A stretch of DNA of 64,000 nucleotides. Source: Rhizophlyctis rosea. Lineage: Eukaryota; Chytridiomycota; Chytridiomycetes; Rhizophlyctidales; Rhizophlyctidaceae. Positions 45,025 to 56,536 of this stretch are shown in pieces (positions within the stretch are counted from its first letter, which is position 1; each line of letters opens with the position of its first letter). Made by a program: the position numbers and the translations under genes. The stretch covers positions 27,693 to 91,692 of the forward strand of contig JADGJC010000156.1 of NCBI GenBank assembly GCA_027596075.1. The letters run 5' to 3'. A model generated the notes under the pieces. That model was not told the origin of the DNA and ran no database searches. It saw only the letters and a program-made list of their open reading frames with translations.

Positions 45025-46410
45025 TTACAAGCATTGAGAGTACCAGGCGTTGGAATACTTGCAGGTGGAACCAGACTGGCAGCAAGTGAGGCCCGAATAT
45101 CCTTGGCCACCACACTGTGCATATTTGGGAGCGCAGTTGCTGAAGGGAGAATATAGCCATGAGTTTGCCTGATTTTGCTACTTGGTCGAAACAGTGACAC
45201 TTACCCGCCACTGCCGGAGGAAGTGGTAGTAGTGGTAGTTGTAGGTTGAGTGCGGGTGGTGGTGGTAGTGGTGATGCGAATGGTGGTAGTAGTGGGTTGC
45301 TGCTGTTGGGACGAGGTGGTGGTGGAGCGGGTGGTCGTGGTGGTGGTGGTGGTGGGTTGAGGGTTGGTGGAACCCCCACCGGAGACATAGACAGCGGGGC
45401 CCGGGGGGGTGTAGGAGTTAAGAGTTTGGTGGATGTTGATTAGAATACCGGGGTCGGTTGGGTTGTAGGACAGGGAGACGGTAGCGGGGTTGCCGTTGCC
45501 ATTACCACCAACCCGGAGTTGTGCGCAGCCAAAGTAGGGTTGTGCCCCACCAGTCTGAGTATTGAAGGAATAAACGGTGAGACTACTTGATGAGGGGGAG
45601 CTGGGTCAACATCCCTAAACTTACGGAACCAGCATTGTGAAGGGCGATCAACTCGCCGCGGAGAAGGTAGTCTCCGGGAGCGAGGTCGGAGGGAAGGGTG
45701 AAGGGGACCAAACCCTTGTTCGAGTTGGCCTCCTGCATTATGGATGGACGTTTAGGAGAGGAAACGACGACCTAAGCGACTTCATGGCTCACGTTCGTTG
45801 CCCAGTATTGCGCACCGGCGACGTCGCCGGCCTCAGCACCGCCGCGGTCCACCCCACCGTGAATGAGACCTCGAGAGTAGATCTTGAACCACTTGAGAGC
45901 ACTGTCACCGCTAACGGTGGTGGCGTCAGAGACCTTGGCCAAGTAAATCTGTGGGATACCGACCACGTTAGTAAAACTGAGTCTCACCACCGAAAAACCG
46001 CGCTTTCAAAAAACGAACCTGGATGGGGCCGTGATGGGCACCATGGACGGCATAGTCTTCGGACATGCCGTGCTCTGCGAAAATAGATTGTTAAAGTACA
46101 AGTTGACCTCTCATGACGTTGAAACGAGGATGGGCCGGAACATACCGTGAATGACCAAGGTCATTTGGTCTCCGGGCATGGCGGTACATACACCAGCAGC
46201 AGGGCCACTCACATAGTTACAATTGACCTTGGAACTGGACCAGTCGGCCTGCAGAAAGGGGTTGTTGTCCCTCACGGGGCGCATACAATAACCCCAGTCA
46301 GTTGTCGGGTAAGCTTGGCCAGCACCACTGTTGTAGAGACCGCGAATGTTGGTGTGAGCGGCAACAGAGGCCGCCAAGAAAGTACCGGCGAGAATGGCCT
46401 TGACGAACAT
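45025..46410 (-). CDS. AA9 lytic polysaccharide monooxygenase with CBM1
   Basis: Signal peptide [18 protein letters not shown] is cleaved before [10 protein letters not shown], giving the N-terminal His of the copper brace. The second His lies in [17 protein letters not shown] (joined over an intron). The axial Tyr is in [17 protein letters not shown]. The catalytic domain ends near [15 protein letters not shown] long Thr/Ser/Gln linker (45235-45370) leads to a complete C-terminal CBM1: [18 protein letters not shown], ending [10 protein letters not shown]9 enzymes oxidatively cleave cellulose, and CBM1 anchors them on it. About five small introns are present. A TATA element sits about 95 bp before the start. 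The electron donor could be a DOMON-b561-type or other reductant, which is speculation. Confidence 0.95.
45235..45370 (-). repeat. Thr/Ser-coding simple repeat in the LPMO linker
   Basis: Runs of ACC and ACT codons (GGT/AGT on the + strand) encode the flexible, likely O-glycosylated linker between AA9 and CBM1. Confidence 0.8.
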
Positions 46411-46500
46411 GGTTTATGAAATGTAGAACTTGGACAGGTATGTAAGAAAGTAGGTTGTTCTGGTCGGTCTTGACTGGCAAGGAAGAATGTCGTTCGAGTC

Positions 46501-46513
46501 CTTATATATTTTG
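46501..46513 (-). promoter_or_regulatory. TATA box of the AA9 gene
   Basis: The minus strand reads AAAATATATAAGGA about 95 bp upstream of the start codon at 46410. Confidence 0.55.
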
Positions 46514-49082
46514 GATGGTGACAACAAGACGGCGCATGACGGCAACATCACCTCCCACAACCCCACACATTTGGCCAACAACCCCAGACTGATGAGGACA
46601 CAAGGGGCAAGTTGATGAAGTGTACATATCCAAGGACGGAACATGGAAAATAATCCCGGCACAGTACACTTCAGCATGGCGGGACAGTGATGCCGCTTTC
46701 TGGCAAAGTCATAGAAGGATGTGGCACAGAGACATTCATCTTGTTTTCCAATTTTTGTGGAAAAAGATTCTTGGAAACAACCATTATGGTACCATCATCA
46801 TTCAGCAGGAGTTGTGGAGAGAAGCTCTCTCCCAAACCACCGGAAGATCTCAACGCGTGGCTGGCGACACGCGCTTTGAGCTGCGCGACGCGAAGTTACG
46901 CGAAGGTGTTACAAACATCTTGAGCTTTGATTCTCAATGTGGTTGTCGAGCCAACCTCCACAGTCGAAGCAACACAAAAGTCTGCGCGTGGTTTGACAAA
47001 GCTGGTATATATGGTGTGGGGGTTTCAGGAGCGGGAGGCCGGAGTTCAACGGGAGACGCTTCCATGCGTTGTGTCGTTTGCCCCGGGGCACCCGGGGCTC
47101 TGCGCGTTCTGTTTTGGAAACTGCATCCATATCTAATTTGCTGGTATGCAGCCAAGCTTTTCATATTCTGTGTGATAGCTTTAAGTTTGTGACATCATAG
47201 AGACATTTAATATTCTTTTTTTTGATGTTGAGTATTTTCATTGCGCCTCGAAATGAGTCGGTATGTTTGGCTGGAACAGAACGTGGAGATGTGGGCCTCA
47301 AATGGTACAAATATAACATGGTATGGTGGGAGGGTTGGGAGCGCGCCTGGCTTGCAAACATGTCAACCTTGCCTGGCGTTTCGCCCTCGGCGAAGGCAGA
47401 AATTCCAACTTGTTCATGGTGAAAAGTGACAAAAATCAAGATCACAACGGTGCATTGCCGGAGGCAAGTTTGCCATTGTGTTGGCGTGTGCCCGACACCG
47501 CCTGTGAAGAACTCAAAAGAAGCAGCGAAATAGCGAGGAATAGCGCCCATGATTATGACAGCAACAAGAACCTTCTTTATTCCTTGTGAAACAACAACGG
47601 AACACTCCGCGTTCTGCGCATGCCCTCTTTTGTCGAACATCGCGACGGACTTCCAAATACGGATGCGGAGGTCAGCAGGTTCGGGTCACGGTCCCGCATG
47701 TGGGCATAAACCGTTTGGCGGTGCCAACTGTGTGGAGAGTGGCTGCATGGGTTCCAACAATGAAAGCATGGAAAAGAAAAAACATCGACTTGGAAATTAG
47801 ATGCTGTGAGCCAGTTTGGGAAATTCCTATCTTTCTTGTATGCACCTACAAACCTACCTATGAGGGGTCGACTACATTCTAAGCCTTTACTGCCAAACAC
47901 CTATAAAGGCGTTGACCCATCCCCGCTACTTTTCAGCAAAAACGTCCTTCGACACCTTTTTGACAAATCAGACTTAAATGTGGCGCAGCAGGCCGCTTTT
48001 GTTTGTTTACTTTATTGTCCTTACATGCTGATTGATGCCTCGTTCACACCTTGCCAAATATCTGCTCATTCCACACCTGACGAGCACCATCATTTTGAAC
48101 AGGAAGAAGTTTTTCAGATGATCGCATTGGAACATCTGCGGGGAAGTCCATCATTGGTGTTCGAATCTAAATGTCATACATGGGATGCCATGGATAGAGT
48201 CGCCGGAATACAGGGAGAATTGCTGGATTCGGCGGGGCAACCCAGCGTCATGTGAATGGTTCCCAGCAACGGCAACGTGCGGCCACACTTCACTTTCGAA
48301 CGATCCTTTTCATTTTAGTGTGCAAGATGACTGCCCAGGATTTTTTTTTTTGAAACAACAATGACGATATATCTAATCCAAGGTTTCAATCAAATGGAAT
48401 GATCGGAATGTTCGCTTCAATGTAAAGGCATCCATGATTGGGCAATTCATCCGATTCTTATGTCTCATTTACATACTTCGATGGGTTGTTCGTAAATAGC
48501 TTTTTGACTTTCAAAGTGACGTGGGTTTGGCAATTCATTGGACCTTTCGGAACAGTCCGTCAACGGTGCTATTGTGGCACAGGTAACACAGACATATTAA
48601 TATTATGATTTACTTGATATGGGCAAAACAGGCAGGCACAGTCGCTGCAACCTCCTGCTCGTGCGACCCTGTACCACCCAATTGGAGCAACGAAGCAAAA
48701 TTGTTGCACCGCCACTCAGCGGCAACTTCGGTGGGCGCGGGCGCAGCCGAGCTTCAAACCTTATTAGTCACTTTTGTGTGGTACAGGGTTGTGGGAGAAA
48801 GTGTTCCCGTTCCCTTCCAAGCAGCCCATTCCTTTGCCCACTTTTGTGTGTCTGCCGTCACAGTGCCGTGGGCGTGTTACTAGCCAGGGGACCCATAAAC
48901 CTTTGACAGGTTATTTCTCGGCTCAACCTATCACAACCCCCCTTTGCCCTCCGTTCCCAAGGGGTTGCACTGTAGACGGGTGTTATAACGAAAAAACCTC
49001 AACCACCCTCCTTTTCCTCATTCTTGTCTTTCCTCATATTTCGAGTGGAACACATACCCATACCGCTGGTCGCGAAAAAAAA
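46514..49082. other. 2.5 kb divergent intergenic region between LPMO and deacetylase genes
   Basis: Several open frames of 90-190 codons occur on both strands, none with recognisable domains or convincing splicing. The region separates two divergently transcribed secreted carbohydrate-active genes and may hold long regulatory sequence. Confidence 0.45.
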
Positions 49083-50762
49083 ATGCCTACCGCGTCGCGC
49101 TTCACGCTCTTCACCTCCGTTTGCGCGGTGTTGTTGAGTGCTTCTGTGAGTGGTGCTCCCGACTCGTCTGGGATTCAGATTCCGCCGCCTATTCCTGCTC
49201 GTGAGTTTTCTATCTTGGCGAGATTTTCTTAAAAGCGTGAAGAAACTGACGTGATTTGATTCCTGTTTCATAGGGTGGCCCGCTAACACTCAGTTGGCAT
49301 ACATTGAAGAGTCGCTGTTGCAGGATAAACTTGTCCAAGAGTGAGTTCGATGGGGTATGCGTCTTGGATGGTGTTAAGGTTCTGACGGAATGTTCTTTGT
49401 GTGGGAATAGTGCCTGGGCTCATGTGCAGAAGGTCGTGAGGAAGGAACTTCTGGACATCAAGCCGTCTACTTACATTCAGGTGAGCATTGATAGCTCTAT
49501 TGCGCATTCGTGGAAGCACTCGAACTAACGTTTCTATGATAGTACGCCCAAGTAACATACAATGACAATCGTAAGTGGGGTCATCACAATCGTATTGTGT
49601 TTGAAAGAGCTGAATTACTCATCACGATGGTCATCAGCGGCTACCGCCGGCTACAAGGCGCGCCGTTTACAAGATACGGCAGACTTCAAAGCAGACGTTT
49701 ATTCTTGCAAGGGACAGAATGAATGGGGTTTGACTGTAAGTGAATATTGTCACTACTGTCACTTGATCCGCTTGATCCGGACGCTGATTATGATTCTGTT
49801 CAGTATGATGATGGACCCACGTACAACGTGGTTGGCGGCAAGCACGTCAACGATACGGGTGCGATCAGGGACCGGCTTGGGGTTTTGGGTGTGAAGGCTA
49901 CCTTCTTTGCGTGCGGGACGGCTATCACGTCCAACCCTAACGAGTTGAAGGCTAGTTATGATGCTGGACATGAGATTGCGGTATGTCGACATGTGCATTG
50001 GTTATTGCGCAGAAGCCATTGGTGCTCATCTCAACTCCCATGAAATACAGGTCCACACTTGGACCCACCACCCCATAACCTCCCTTACAAACCTCCAACT
50101 CATCGCAGAAGTAAAATACACGGAAGCCCTCATCTACAGCCTCATCGGCAAAGTCCCCAACCAGTTCCGCCCGCCTTACGGCGACATTGATGATCGCTGT
50201 CGTGCGATTTTGAGTGCGTTGGGGTATAATACGATTATCTGGGACAAAGACTCGATGGATGCGAGTCTGGGAGCAGCGCAGCAGACACCGACAAAGGCGG
50301 AGGAATTCGTGAAGGGGATTCAGAGTTGGTGGACCCCGGGGGCTGGCTTTATTTCTTTGCAGCATGATAGTGGGTGTTGCATTTGTTGGTTTTTGTTTGG
50401 AGGAGTGTCATGTTTGGAGTTTTGTGAACTGACTTCATGCCTCAATCTGCACAGTCTCCCCATTCGTGACCCACATCGCCACCACCGTTCTCGACTGGCT
50501 CATCGGTCTCAAGAACCAGGGCCAGTCCCCGCCTCTTCAGATCAAGACGGTCGGACAGTGCATTGGTGTCCCATACTACCGTGACGGAACCAGCGGTCCC
50601 GGCACGACGCCGGTGACTACCACTACTGCAGCCGCCACATCCACTGTCACGACGACGCCGACGCAGGCCGCTACTAGTAAGAATGCTGCGTCCGGCACTT
50701 CGGTTGGGATGGGTCTGGCGGGAGCTTTGAGTGCTGTTCTGGCTTTGTTGCCTTTGTGGTAA
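49083..50762 (+). CDS. Chitin deacetylase (CE4), probably GPI-anchored
   Basis: The start lies at the end of an A-run and gives a signal peptide (TLFTSVCAVLLSASVSGA). About six exons are used. The NodB/CE4 motifs are all visible: motif 1 as LTYDDGPTYN (Asp base and metal Asp), motif 2 as HEIAVHTWTHHPITS (metal His pair, across an intron), motif 3 as QFRPPYGDIDDR, motif 4 as IIWDKDSMDAS, and motif 5 as FISLQHD. The C-terminus is Thr/Ala-rich and ends in a hydrophobic segment (GMGLAGALSAVLALLPLW), which fits a GPI signal. The enzyme converts chitin to chitosan at the cell wall. Motif 1 has TYDD where TFDD is usual, a mild change. The first exons read WPANTQLAYIEESLLQDKLV. Confidence 0.93.
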
Positions 50763-51217
50763 CATGGAGGTGTTTTTGTTTGCGGTCTTTTGGGGCCGCT
50801 TCTATGACGGTTTAGATTTGTAGGCTTGGTAGGTAGAGGAAGTTGATTACCCTAGATTTGTGCATAGTTGGAGGTAGTTGCGTGTTGATAGGTGGCTGGG
50901 AGTCATTTTGTGTAGCTTAGCTCAGACGTGACTTTCTGGAATGTTGTGGGAAACATCTGTGAACTAGAAGGAGATCATTGAGATGCAATGAGTAAAATAT
51001 TGCACGAACGATTCGAAAGTGGCCAGAGAGACTTTGACGGCGCGTCGTCATTTGGCCATCTTCTTTGGGCCTCCTTCTTGCACCCCAGTCAGACTGCGTC
51101 TTAGCAAACTTTCTAAAAATTCATTGTCAGGAAGCGTTGCGATTCACGCAACACCTCAGGTATATACTGATCAATATGTCCAACCAGCTCCTCTACTCCG
51201 CAAAGTAAACGGGGTCT
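50763..51217. other. Convergent 3' region between deacetylase and Snapin genes
   Basis: No gene recognised; the two flanking genes converge here. Confidence 0.5.
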
Positions 51218-51682
51218 CTAATGGGTATATCCAACTGCCCGCGCCACGGCCGCCGAATGAACGCGTTCGAGTCGCTCCTGGATGATTTTAAGCGTTGCTG
51301 CGGCTGTGGTTAGGCGTTTACGGGCTGTTATGAGACGTGTTATTGCTGCTTCTAGGGCGGGTGGGTCTGCGGTTGAGAGGAGGAGTTGTAGTTCTGTTGG
51401 CCGAAGGGGGTGGGAAAGTGTTTAGAGAGGGTCGGTTGAGATTGGCTCAAGTATCGTAAGAAGTGTAGGAGTAAGTCATACTCCACCTGCGGACAAGCGT
51501 TCTATTTCTGCGTGTAGCTCTGCTTGGCTTGCGCGGACTGCTACTACGCGTATGTCCATTTCTTGTATTGCTGGGGCGATCAGGGAGACTATTCCTGCTG
51601 CTATTTTTGGGGTGTCGGAATCTTGAGAAGGGGATGGCGATGTTGTGGGATGGTCACTGGTTGGTGGGTCTATGGTGCTCAT
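51218..51682 (-). CDS. SNAPIN: Snapin homologue, BLOC-1 complex subunit
   Basis: Two exons (51487-51682 and 51218-51393) join in phase to 123 residues. After a Pro/Ser/Thr-rich start (MSTIDPPTSDHPTTS), the coiled-coil core reads GIVSLIAPAIQEMDIRVVAV, RASQAELHAEIERLSAG and, across the intron, ITRLITARKRLTTAAATLKI then IQERLERVH. This follows Snapin helix by helix (LLxPAVxxLDxxVxxVRxSQxEL, then ARxRxxxVNxILQxxQERLxRL). BLOC-1 works on endosomes in sorting to vacuole-like organelles, together with AP-3 in animals. A gene this short and split is easily missed by automated callers. The intron is 93 bp. Confidence 0.85.
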
Positions 51683-52250
51683 TTTGCGGGTATAGATTGC
51701 GTGATGAAGGTGGTGTTGATGTGGATGAAGCGTGGGAATGGGAAAGATGGAATGGAGCGGGTGTGGGAAGAGCTGCGGAAACACGGAAGGCGAGGTCCGA
51801 AGCTGGGGGCCAACACGTGGCTGTCGGCTGAATCACCTTTTGAACGGCACAGCTCCTCCATCAGCTCCGCCACATTGGCCCGCGTCATGCGAATGATGTC
51901 ACATACGCGTCTTGCTGTCACTCTCACAGATGGATGGTACCGTATAGTGAGACCGGAATGCAATGGGAGGGAGGGATGGGAGGGATGGGAGGCAGGTCTG
52001 CTCATGAGCATGACGGTGGGACAAATGATCTTGTTCATTGCAGTTGTAACAACGGTCTTTCGAGTTTCACCGCCCAATCTTACACGCTGATTGAGACAGT
52101 TTTATAAGTCGCATCGGTTTCTCTTCCTTTTGATCCAAGACTTCTTCGATTGCTTCTCACATCCGATATTCCAACAAACATTGTACATAACCAGGGAAAG
52201 TCCTCATACCTATTCACACATACTCCATTGAAACCAACATCCATAACACA
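51683..52250. promoter_or_regulatory. Divergent promoter between Snapin and Slm-like genes
   Basis: Two genes start in opposite directions. A TTTTATAAGTCGC element near 52100 may be the TATA box of the + gene. A G-rich tract lies at 51964-51992. Confidence 0.45.
51964..51992 (+). other. Potential G-quadruplex in a divergent promoter
   Basis: Six GGG or GGGA runs occur in 29 bases (GGGAGGGAGGGATGGGAGGG then ATGGGAGG), spaced by one or two bases. Confidence 0.5.
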
Positions 52251-54516
52251 ATGACCCTATTTGGGCGCAAAAAGACCATCCCTCCCGCACCAGCCGATGA
52301 GGTCCAGGCTCCAAACACTCCCGGTTTGGAGATCTCAGACCCCGTCGCGGCCCACCCCATCGCAAACACCATCCCCGAACCTCCTACAGGTCACGCCGTT
52401 GCGCCTGCTTTAGACGGCCTTCCTCTTCCTCAACACTCAACCGTCGCTCCTTCCACAGGTCCCGCCGTCGAGCCTGCTTCGGACGCCCATCCTCTTCCCC
52501 GTCAAGCAACCGTCGCTTCTTCCACAGGCGCAACAGGCGCGCCCTCTCGTTCATCTACCATCTCCACCGAAGCCCCTCCCCGCAGGAGCGACGAAAGTCT
52601 CGAGCACCTCCCTAGTCGGAACTCAACTGTTATGTCTTCCGCTACAGCTGCGTCCTCTGGCCCAGCTCGCACTTCGACTGTCATGTCGTCCAACACCGCC
52701 GTTTCTCACGGCTCGGGCTCGAACGTGTATGGTAATCCGGCGGATATCTTGTTGGATCGTGCTGCTGGGTGGTTGTCGTTTGTCAAGAATTTGATGGTGA
52801 GTATGATCGCATCTTTGTTTACCTGATCGCGATTGCGATCATCATTTCAGAGGTTGGATGCCATTCAATTAAACATCTTGTTAACATCAATCCTCATCAA
52901 TTTACAGTACCATTTCGACGACCTCAGCGAAACCGAAAAGGGGATCGCTCAATCTTCCTCCAAGGCCTCCAAATACTGGCTCGCCCCCTCCAAAGACCGC
53001 GACTTGGCTTTTACTCATGGCGGCGGCTCCATCCAATTCCTGATCAAAGCCCTCCAAGAGCAGTCTGCTGGCTTGGCGCAAGAGCACGAAGCTATCAACA
53101 AGGTTTTGGCGGGTCAGACGTTGCCGACTTTGTATGCTTTGTCGAAGGAGATCACGAAGAAGATGGATGGATTGGAGGATGAGCAGAGGGCTAGGAGGAA
53201 AGAGAGGCAGAAGGAGGAGGAGAGAATCAAGGGGTTGCAGGAGCAGTTGAAGCATGGGTTGTTGTCCGCGAGAGGCGGTACCAACGTTCCGGCTAAGAAG
53301 GCTGGCGATCCTTATCTCATCAATACTGGTGAGTTCAAACTTTGAATCAGCAACAATGTTGCAGTGTGTCTAACCAACATGTCGTTTTCAACGCAGCTGT
53401 TCACCACGAGCTCGCCGAAGCCCACCGCAAATTCACCCACCGCAGCGCCACCCTCGCCGAATCCGAACGCACCTTCGGAACCTGGGAATCCCACATCATC
53501 GCCCAAATCCGTTCCGCCCTCCTCGCCTACACCTCCCTCGCCGCCGTGAAAAACAACCACCCGGGCATCCAACCCCTCACACAAGCCATCGAAGCCATCC
53601 ACCCCGACGCGGAATATCCGGCGTACCGTCAGGCCCGTCTGCCCTCCGAGCTTTTGGACGCTCAGTCTGACCGCGGGTTGGATGAGTTCATTTCGTCGCG
53701 GCCTTATGAGGGCATGGGAGATGAGTTTGTGCAGATTGAGAAGGAAGGGCCGATGCAACGCAAGTCGAAGGTTTTGAAGAAGTGGAAGGAGGCGTGGTTT
53801 GTGTGTACTAAGGCCGGCTGGTTGCATGAGTATGCTGAGAGGCCGAGGTGGGAGGCTGGACAGGGGTTGGAGCCTGTTAAGAGTATTTGGTTGAGGGAGT
53901 GTACGCTTAGCCCGTTGCAGATGCCGGGAGTACGTGGGGAGGAGGTGAGCATCTTTTGCGCGTGATTTAATTGGTTGGTTGGGCGTTGCATTATGATAGA
54001 ATTTTCAGCTCATGAATGCTTCGTCACCTTGTTTATAGTTCTACTTGAAGAAGAAGACCGAGCCTGGAGTGTTCGGCGGCGGTAAGAGCGTCTACTACAA
54101 GGTAAATGGCATATCGCAATTGCATCCAATCTGACACGTCAATCATCAAACTCATCGTTACCACGCCTTATCCCCAGTTCGTCACCACCTCCCTCGCCGA
54201 CTCCCAATCCTGGCACCACATCCTCCAACCCCACGTCGCAGCCGTCCTAAGCATCAACCAACGCACCGACTTCACCAAAACCGGGGGCTCCGTCACGTCC
54301 CCAATCTCGCCTCTCACGCCAGCGGATAACGCCCTGAGCAACGCGGCGCCGGCGGCGGAGTTGGATGATGGGTCGTTGGGGAGGAGGATGAGTCGAGAGA
54401 GTCGGGCTAGTACGGCGCATAGTGTTAGTGATGATGAGGGGAGGTTTGAGGGTGTTGAGAGGAAGGAGACGCAGTTTGGGAGTGGGCCGTTGAGTACTGT
54501 TCCGCATAGGGAATAG
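52251..54516 (+). CDS. Slm1/Slm2-like F-BAR and PH domain protein
   Basis: The product starts MTLFGRKKTIPPAPADEVQA and has a Pro/Ser/Thr-rich N-terminus with a duplicated segment (see repeat). The helical BAR-type region begins NPADILLDRAAGWLSFVKNL and runs through YHFDDLSETEKGIAQSSSKA, a charged coiled coil (EDEQRARRKERQKEEERIKG) and TFGTWESHIIAQIRSALLAY. A PH domain follows: QRKSKVLKKWKEAWFVCTKA, GWLHEYAERP and FVTTSLADSQSWHHILQ. The C-terminus is Ser-rich. The order matches fungal Slm proteins, which bind PI(4,5)P2 at eisosomes or the plasma membrane and act downstream of TORC2. About five exons are inferred. Affinity to other F-BAR/PH proteins cannot be excluded. Confidence 0.82.
52380..52535 (+). 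repeat. Duplicated coding segment in the Slm-like N-terminus
   Basis: Two adjacent units of about 23 codons share the pattern PLPQHSTVAPSTG / PLPRQATVASSTG. STVMSS also occurs twice further on. These are disordered, phosphorylatable stretches. Confidence 0.6.
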
Positions 54517-55179
54517 AGGGGAAGTTCTTTGTGTGTGAGGGGGGTGATTTATGTATGCATTTTTCGTGGAGTGTTTTTTCTTGTATGTGTTTTTCGTTCG
54601 TGTGAAGTAGTGTAGCAGTTCCATATTCATGTCTTTTGCGTTTGTATGTTGTAAATTTTCATCAATGTATGCAAGTATGGAAGCAAGGTTAGATTTCGGA
54701 TTGTTTATTAGCGCGGTCGTCTTCAGGCAACGGAGAATATCCGCATATTTTTATTCTTATTTTCTTGCACGCCTCGGGACTATATGTGTAAGCGAGAAGA
54801 AGTTATTTCAGCCGGTCAAAATGTTGCAAGGACCCTGAAATCGTTTGGGTGGGCTTAGCAAGTTGTGTGACAACCTTTGGTGACACGCGTTGCCACAAAG
54901 TGTTGCACCGCCATCCTGCTGGGTGGCTCGGATCCTGGCGGCAAGCCGAACACACTCTTTCTCCCCATTGCGCTAAATATTCCCACTCAACAATTCGATC
55001 AGTAAGGACCTAAACAACCAAAACGCATCACGCAGACCAGGTATGTATGCAACATAAGCCGCGAGTTGCGACAAGTCAAACGTCGTCTCATTTATTAACT
55101 TGGACTTTCTGACAGCAACGTCCGAAAGTAAATAAACAAACTCTTTGTCACCTGTGGAACCCGCACAACCCCGTAAAGA
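54517..55179. other. Intergenic between Slm-like and R-SNARE genes
   Basis: No gene, repeat or RNA recognised. Confidence 0.5.
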
Positions 55180-55759
55180 ATGCAGGCCGTGTCGTCGAGT
55201 AAGGGCTACGAGCCCGTGCAAACGAACTTGCAGGGTGGTAGTAGTAAGACTACTCAGGTGTGTGTAGGTCAAGAAACATGTTCGTTGTGTTCCGTTGGTG
55301 AGAGCGTGCGAAAGGGCTGTGGCATGTCAACCAAGCGACTTTCCCACACCATTCCAACCCCATCCTCACCTACCCTCCCCACCGCCACCCACCAAGGTCC
55401 TAAACCAAGCCCAAGAAGTCGTCGAACTCTCCCGCACAAACATCTCCAAACTCCTCGACAGAGGCGACAACCTCCAAACAATCCAAAACAAAACAGAAGC
55501 AATGTCCGACTCGGCAAACCAGTTCCGCAAATCCGCGAAAGAAGTGCGGAGGAAAATGTGGTGGCAGAGCGTTAAGATGAAGATTATACTGGCGGTTATT
55601 TTGGTGGTGTTGGCGCTTGTTATTGTGGGGGTTGTGTTGTGGCAGACGGGGGCGTTTAATGGGGGTGGTGGGGGAGGGACGGCGGGGAGTGGGGGAGGAC
55701 AGCCGCAACAGCCGGCACCCGCGCCCGCTCCCCAGGTTACGGGGCAGCCGAGTGGGTAG
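55180..55759 (+). CDS. R-SNARE (synaptobrevin/VAMP type)
   Basis: Exon 1 (55180-55257) encodes MQAVSSSKGYEPVQTNLQGG and joins in phase to the SNARE motif: VLNQAQEVVELSRTNISKLL then DRGDNLQTIQNKTEAMSDSA and FRKSAKEVRRKMWWQSVKMK. The zero-layer Arg is in LLDRGDNLQ. A single transmembrane segment follows (IILAVILVVLALVIVGVVLW). Vesicle R-SNAREs drive fusion with target membranes. There is no longin domain. Unusually, the luminal tail is about 40 residues of Gly, Pro, Gln and Ala (polyG, then PAPAPAPQ); most family members end within a few residues of the membrane. Confidence 0.92.
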
Positions 55760-56536
55760 GTACGAGTGTGTGTAGTTGTTGGGTTTGGGATGAATTAGGG
55801 GGGAAGGTGCAATGTGGTTTGTGCAGCATTAGCACTTCCCATTTTGTTTGTTTACTTTTTACATTGTTTACTTTGCGTTTTGTCTATTGTAGATGTCTTG
55901 TATCATATGTTTCCAATATAGTTTTTTGTCTTCGACTTGGTCAGGATGGTGCAGGCTCTTCGTTTTATGTTTTCTTTTGTATGCATGATGAGTGAGCTGG
56001 GATGGCGGGGTCGTAAATGCGGCAATTGCTGACGGCTTCCGAATAGGTTGACTCATGAATCGTTATGAACATACCTTGTGGGTTGATCGTAGGCGACCGG
56101 TTTGGCGAAACATTCCCAAAATGGTACATTTTCCAACGACCTGATAAACAGCTCCAACTGACAACCCACTCTTCAAGTCGCCCATTGTGATGTACTGGAC
56201 ATTCAAGGTTGTCTTCCTGTCGCTATCCGCTCTGACAAAGACTTTGAATGCATCGCTACTTCTCGCGTACTCTCCCTTCGGGCCACCGAGTGACTGCCAC
56301 CTCCTTGAACTTATGAACATCAGTCTAGTGCCCTATCGTTGTTCCGATCCTGCTATGTTAGATGCTGTTGACAGTGGGTTTGCCTGACCCCCTGGCTTGC
56401 AGGCTGCAAACCGCCCAAAAACCAACAATCTGCCTATGGCCCAATCATATCATGATATGTAGTGTATGTACAGTGGCAACAGTGCTATGGATTCCTATGT
56501 ACAAGATGAGTGATGATATGACATACCACCAGAGCC
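55760..56536. other. Convergent 3' region between R-SNARE and REX1BD genes
   Basis: No gene recognised. Confidence 0.5.

Noticed and set aside
47161..48255. Open frames of about 150 codons on both strands
   Set aside because: No recognisable motif, no start context and no in-phase introns; length is within chance for this composition.
46414..49082. Mobile element in the large intergenic gap
   Set aside because: No terminal repeats, transposase or reverse-transcriptase motifs were seen on either strand.
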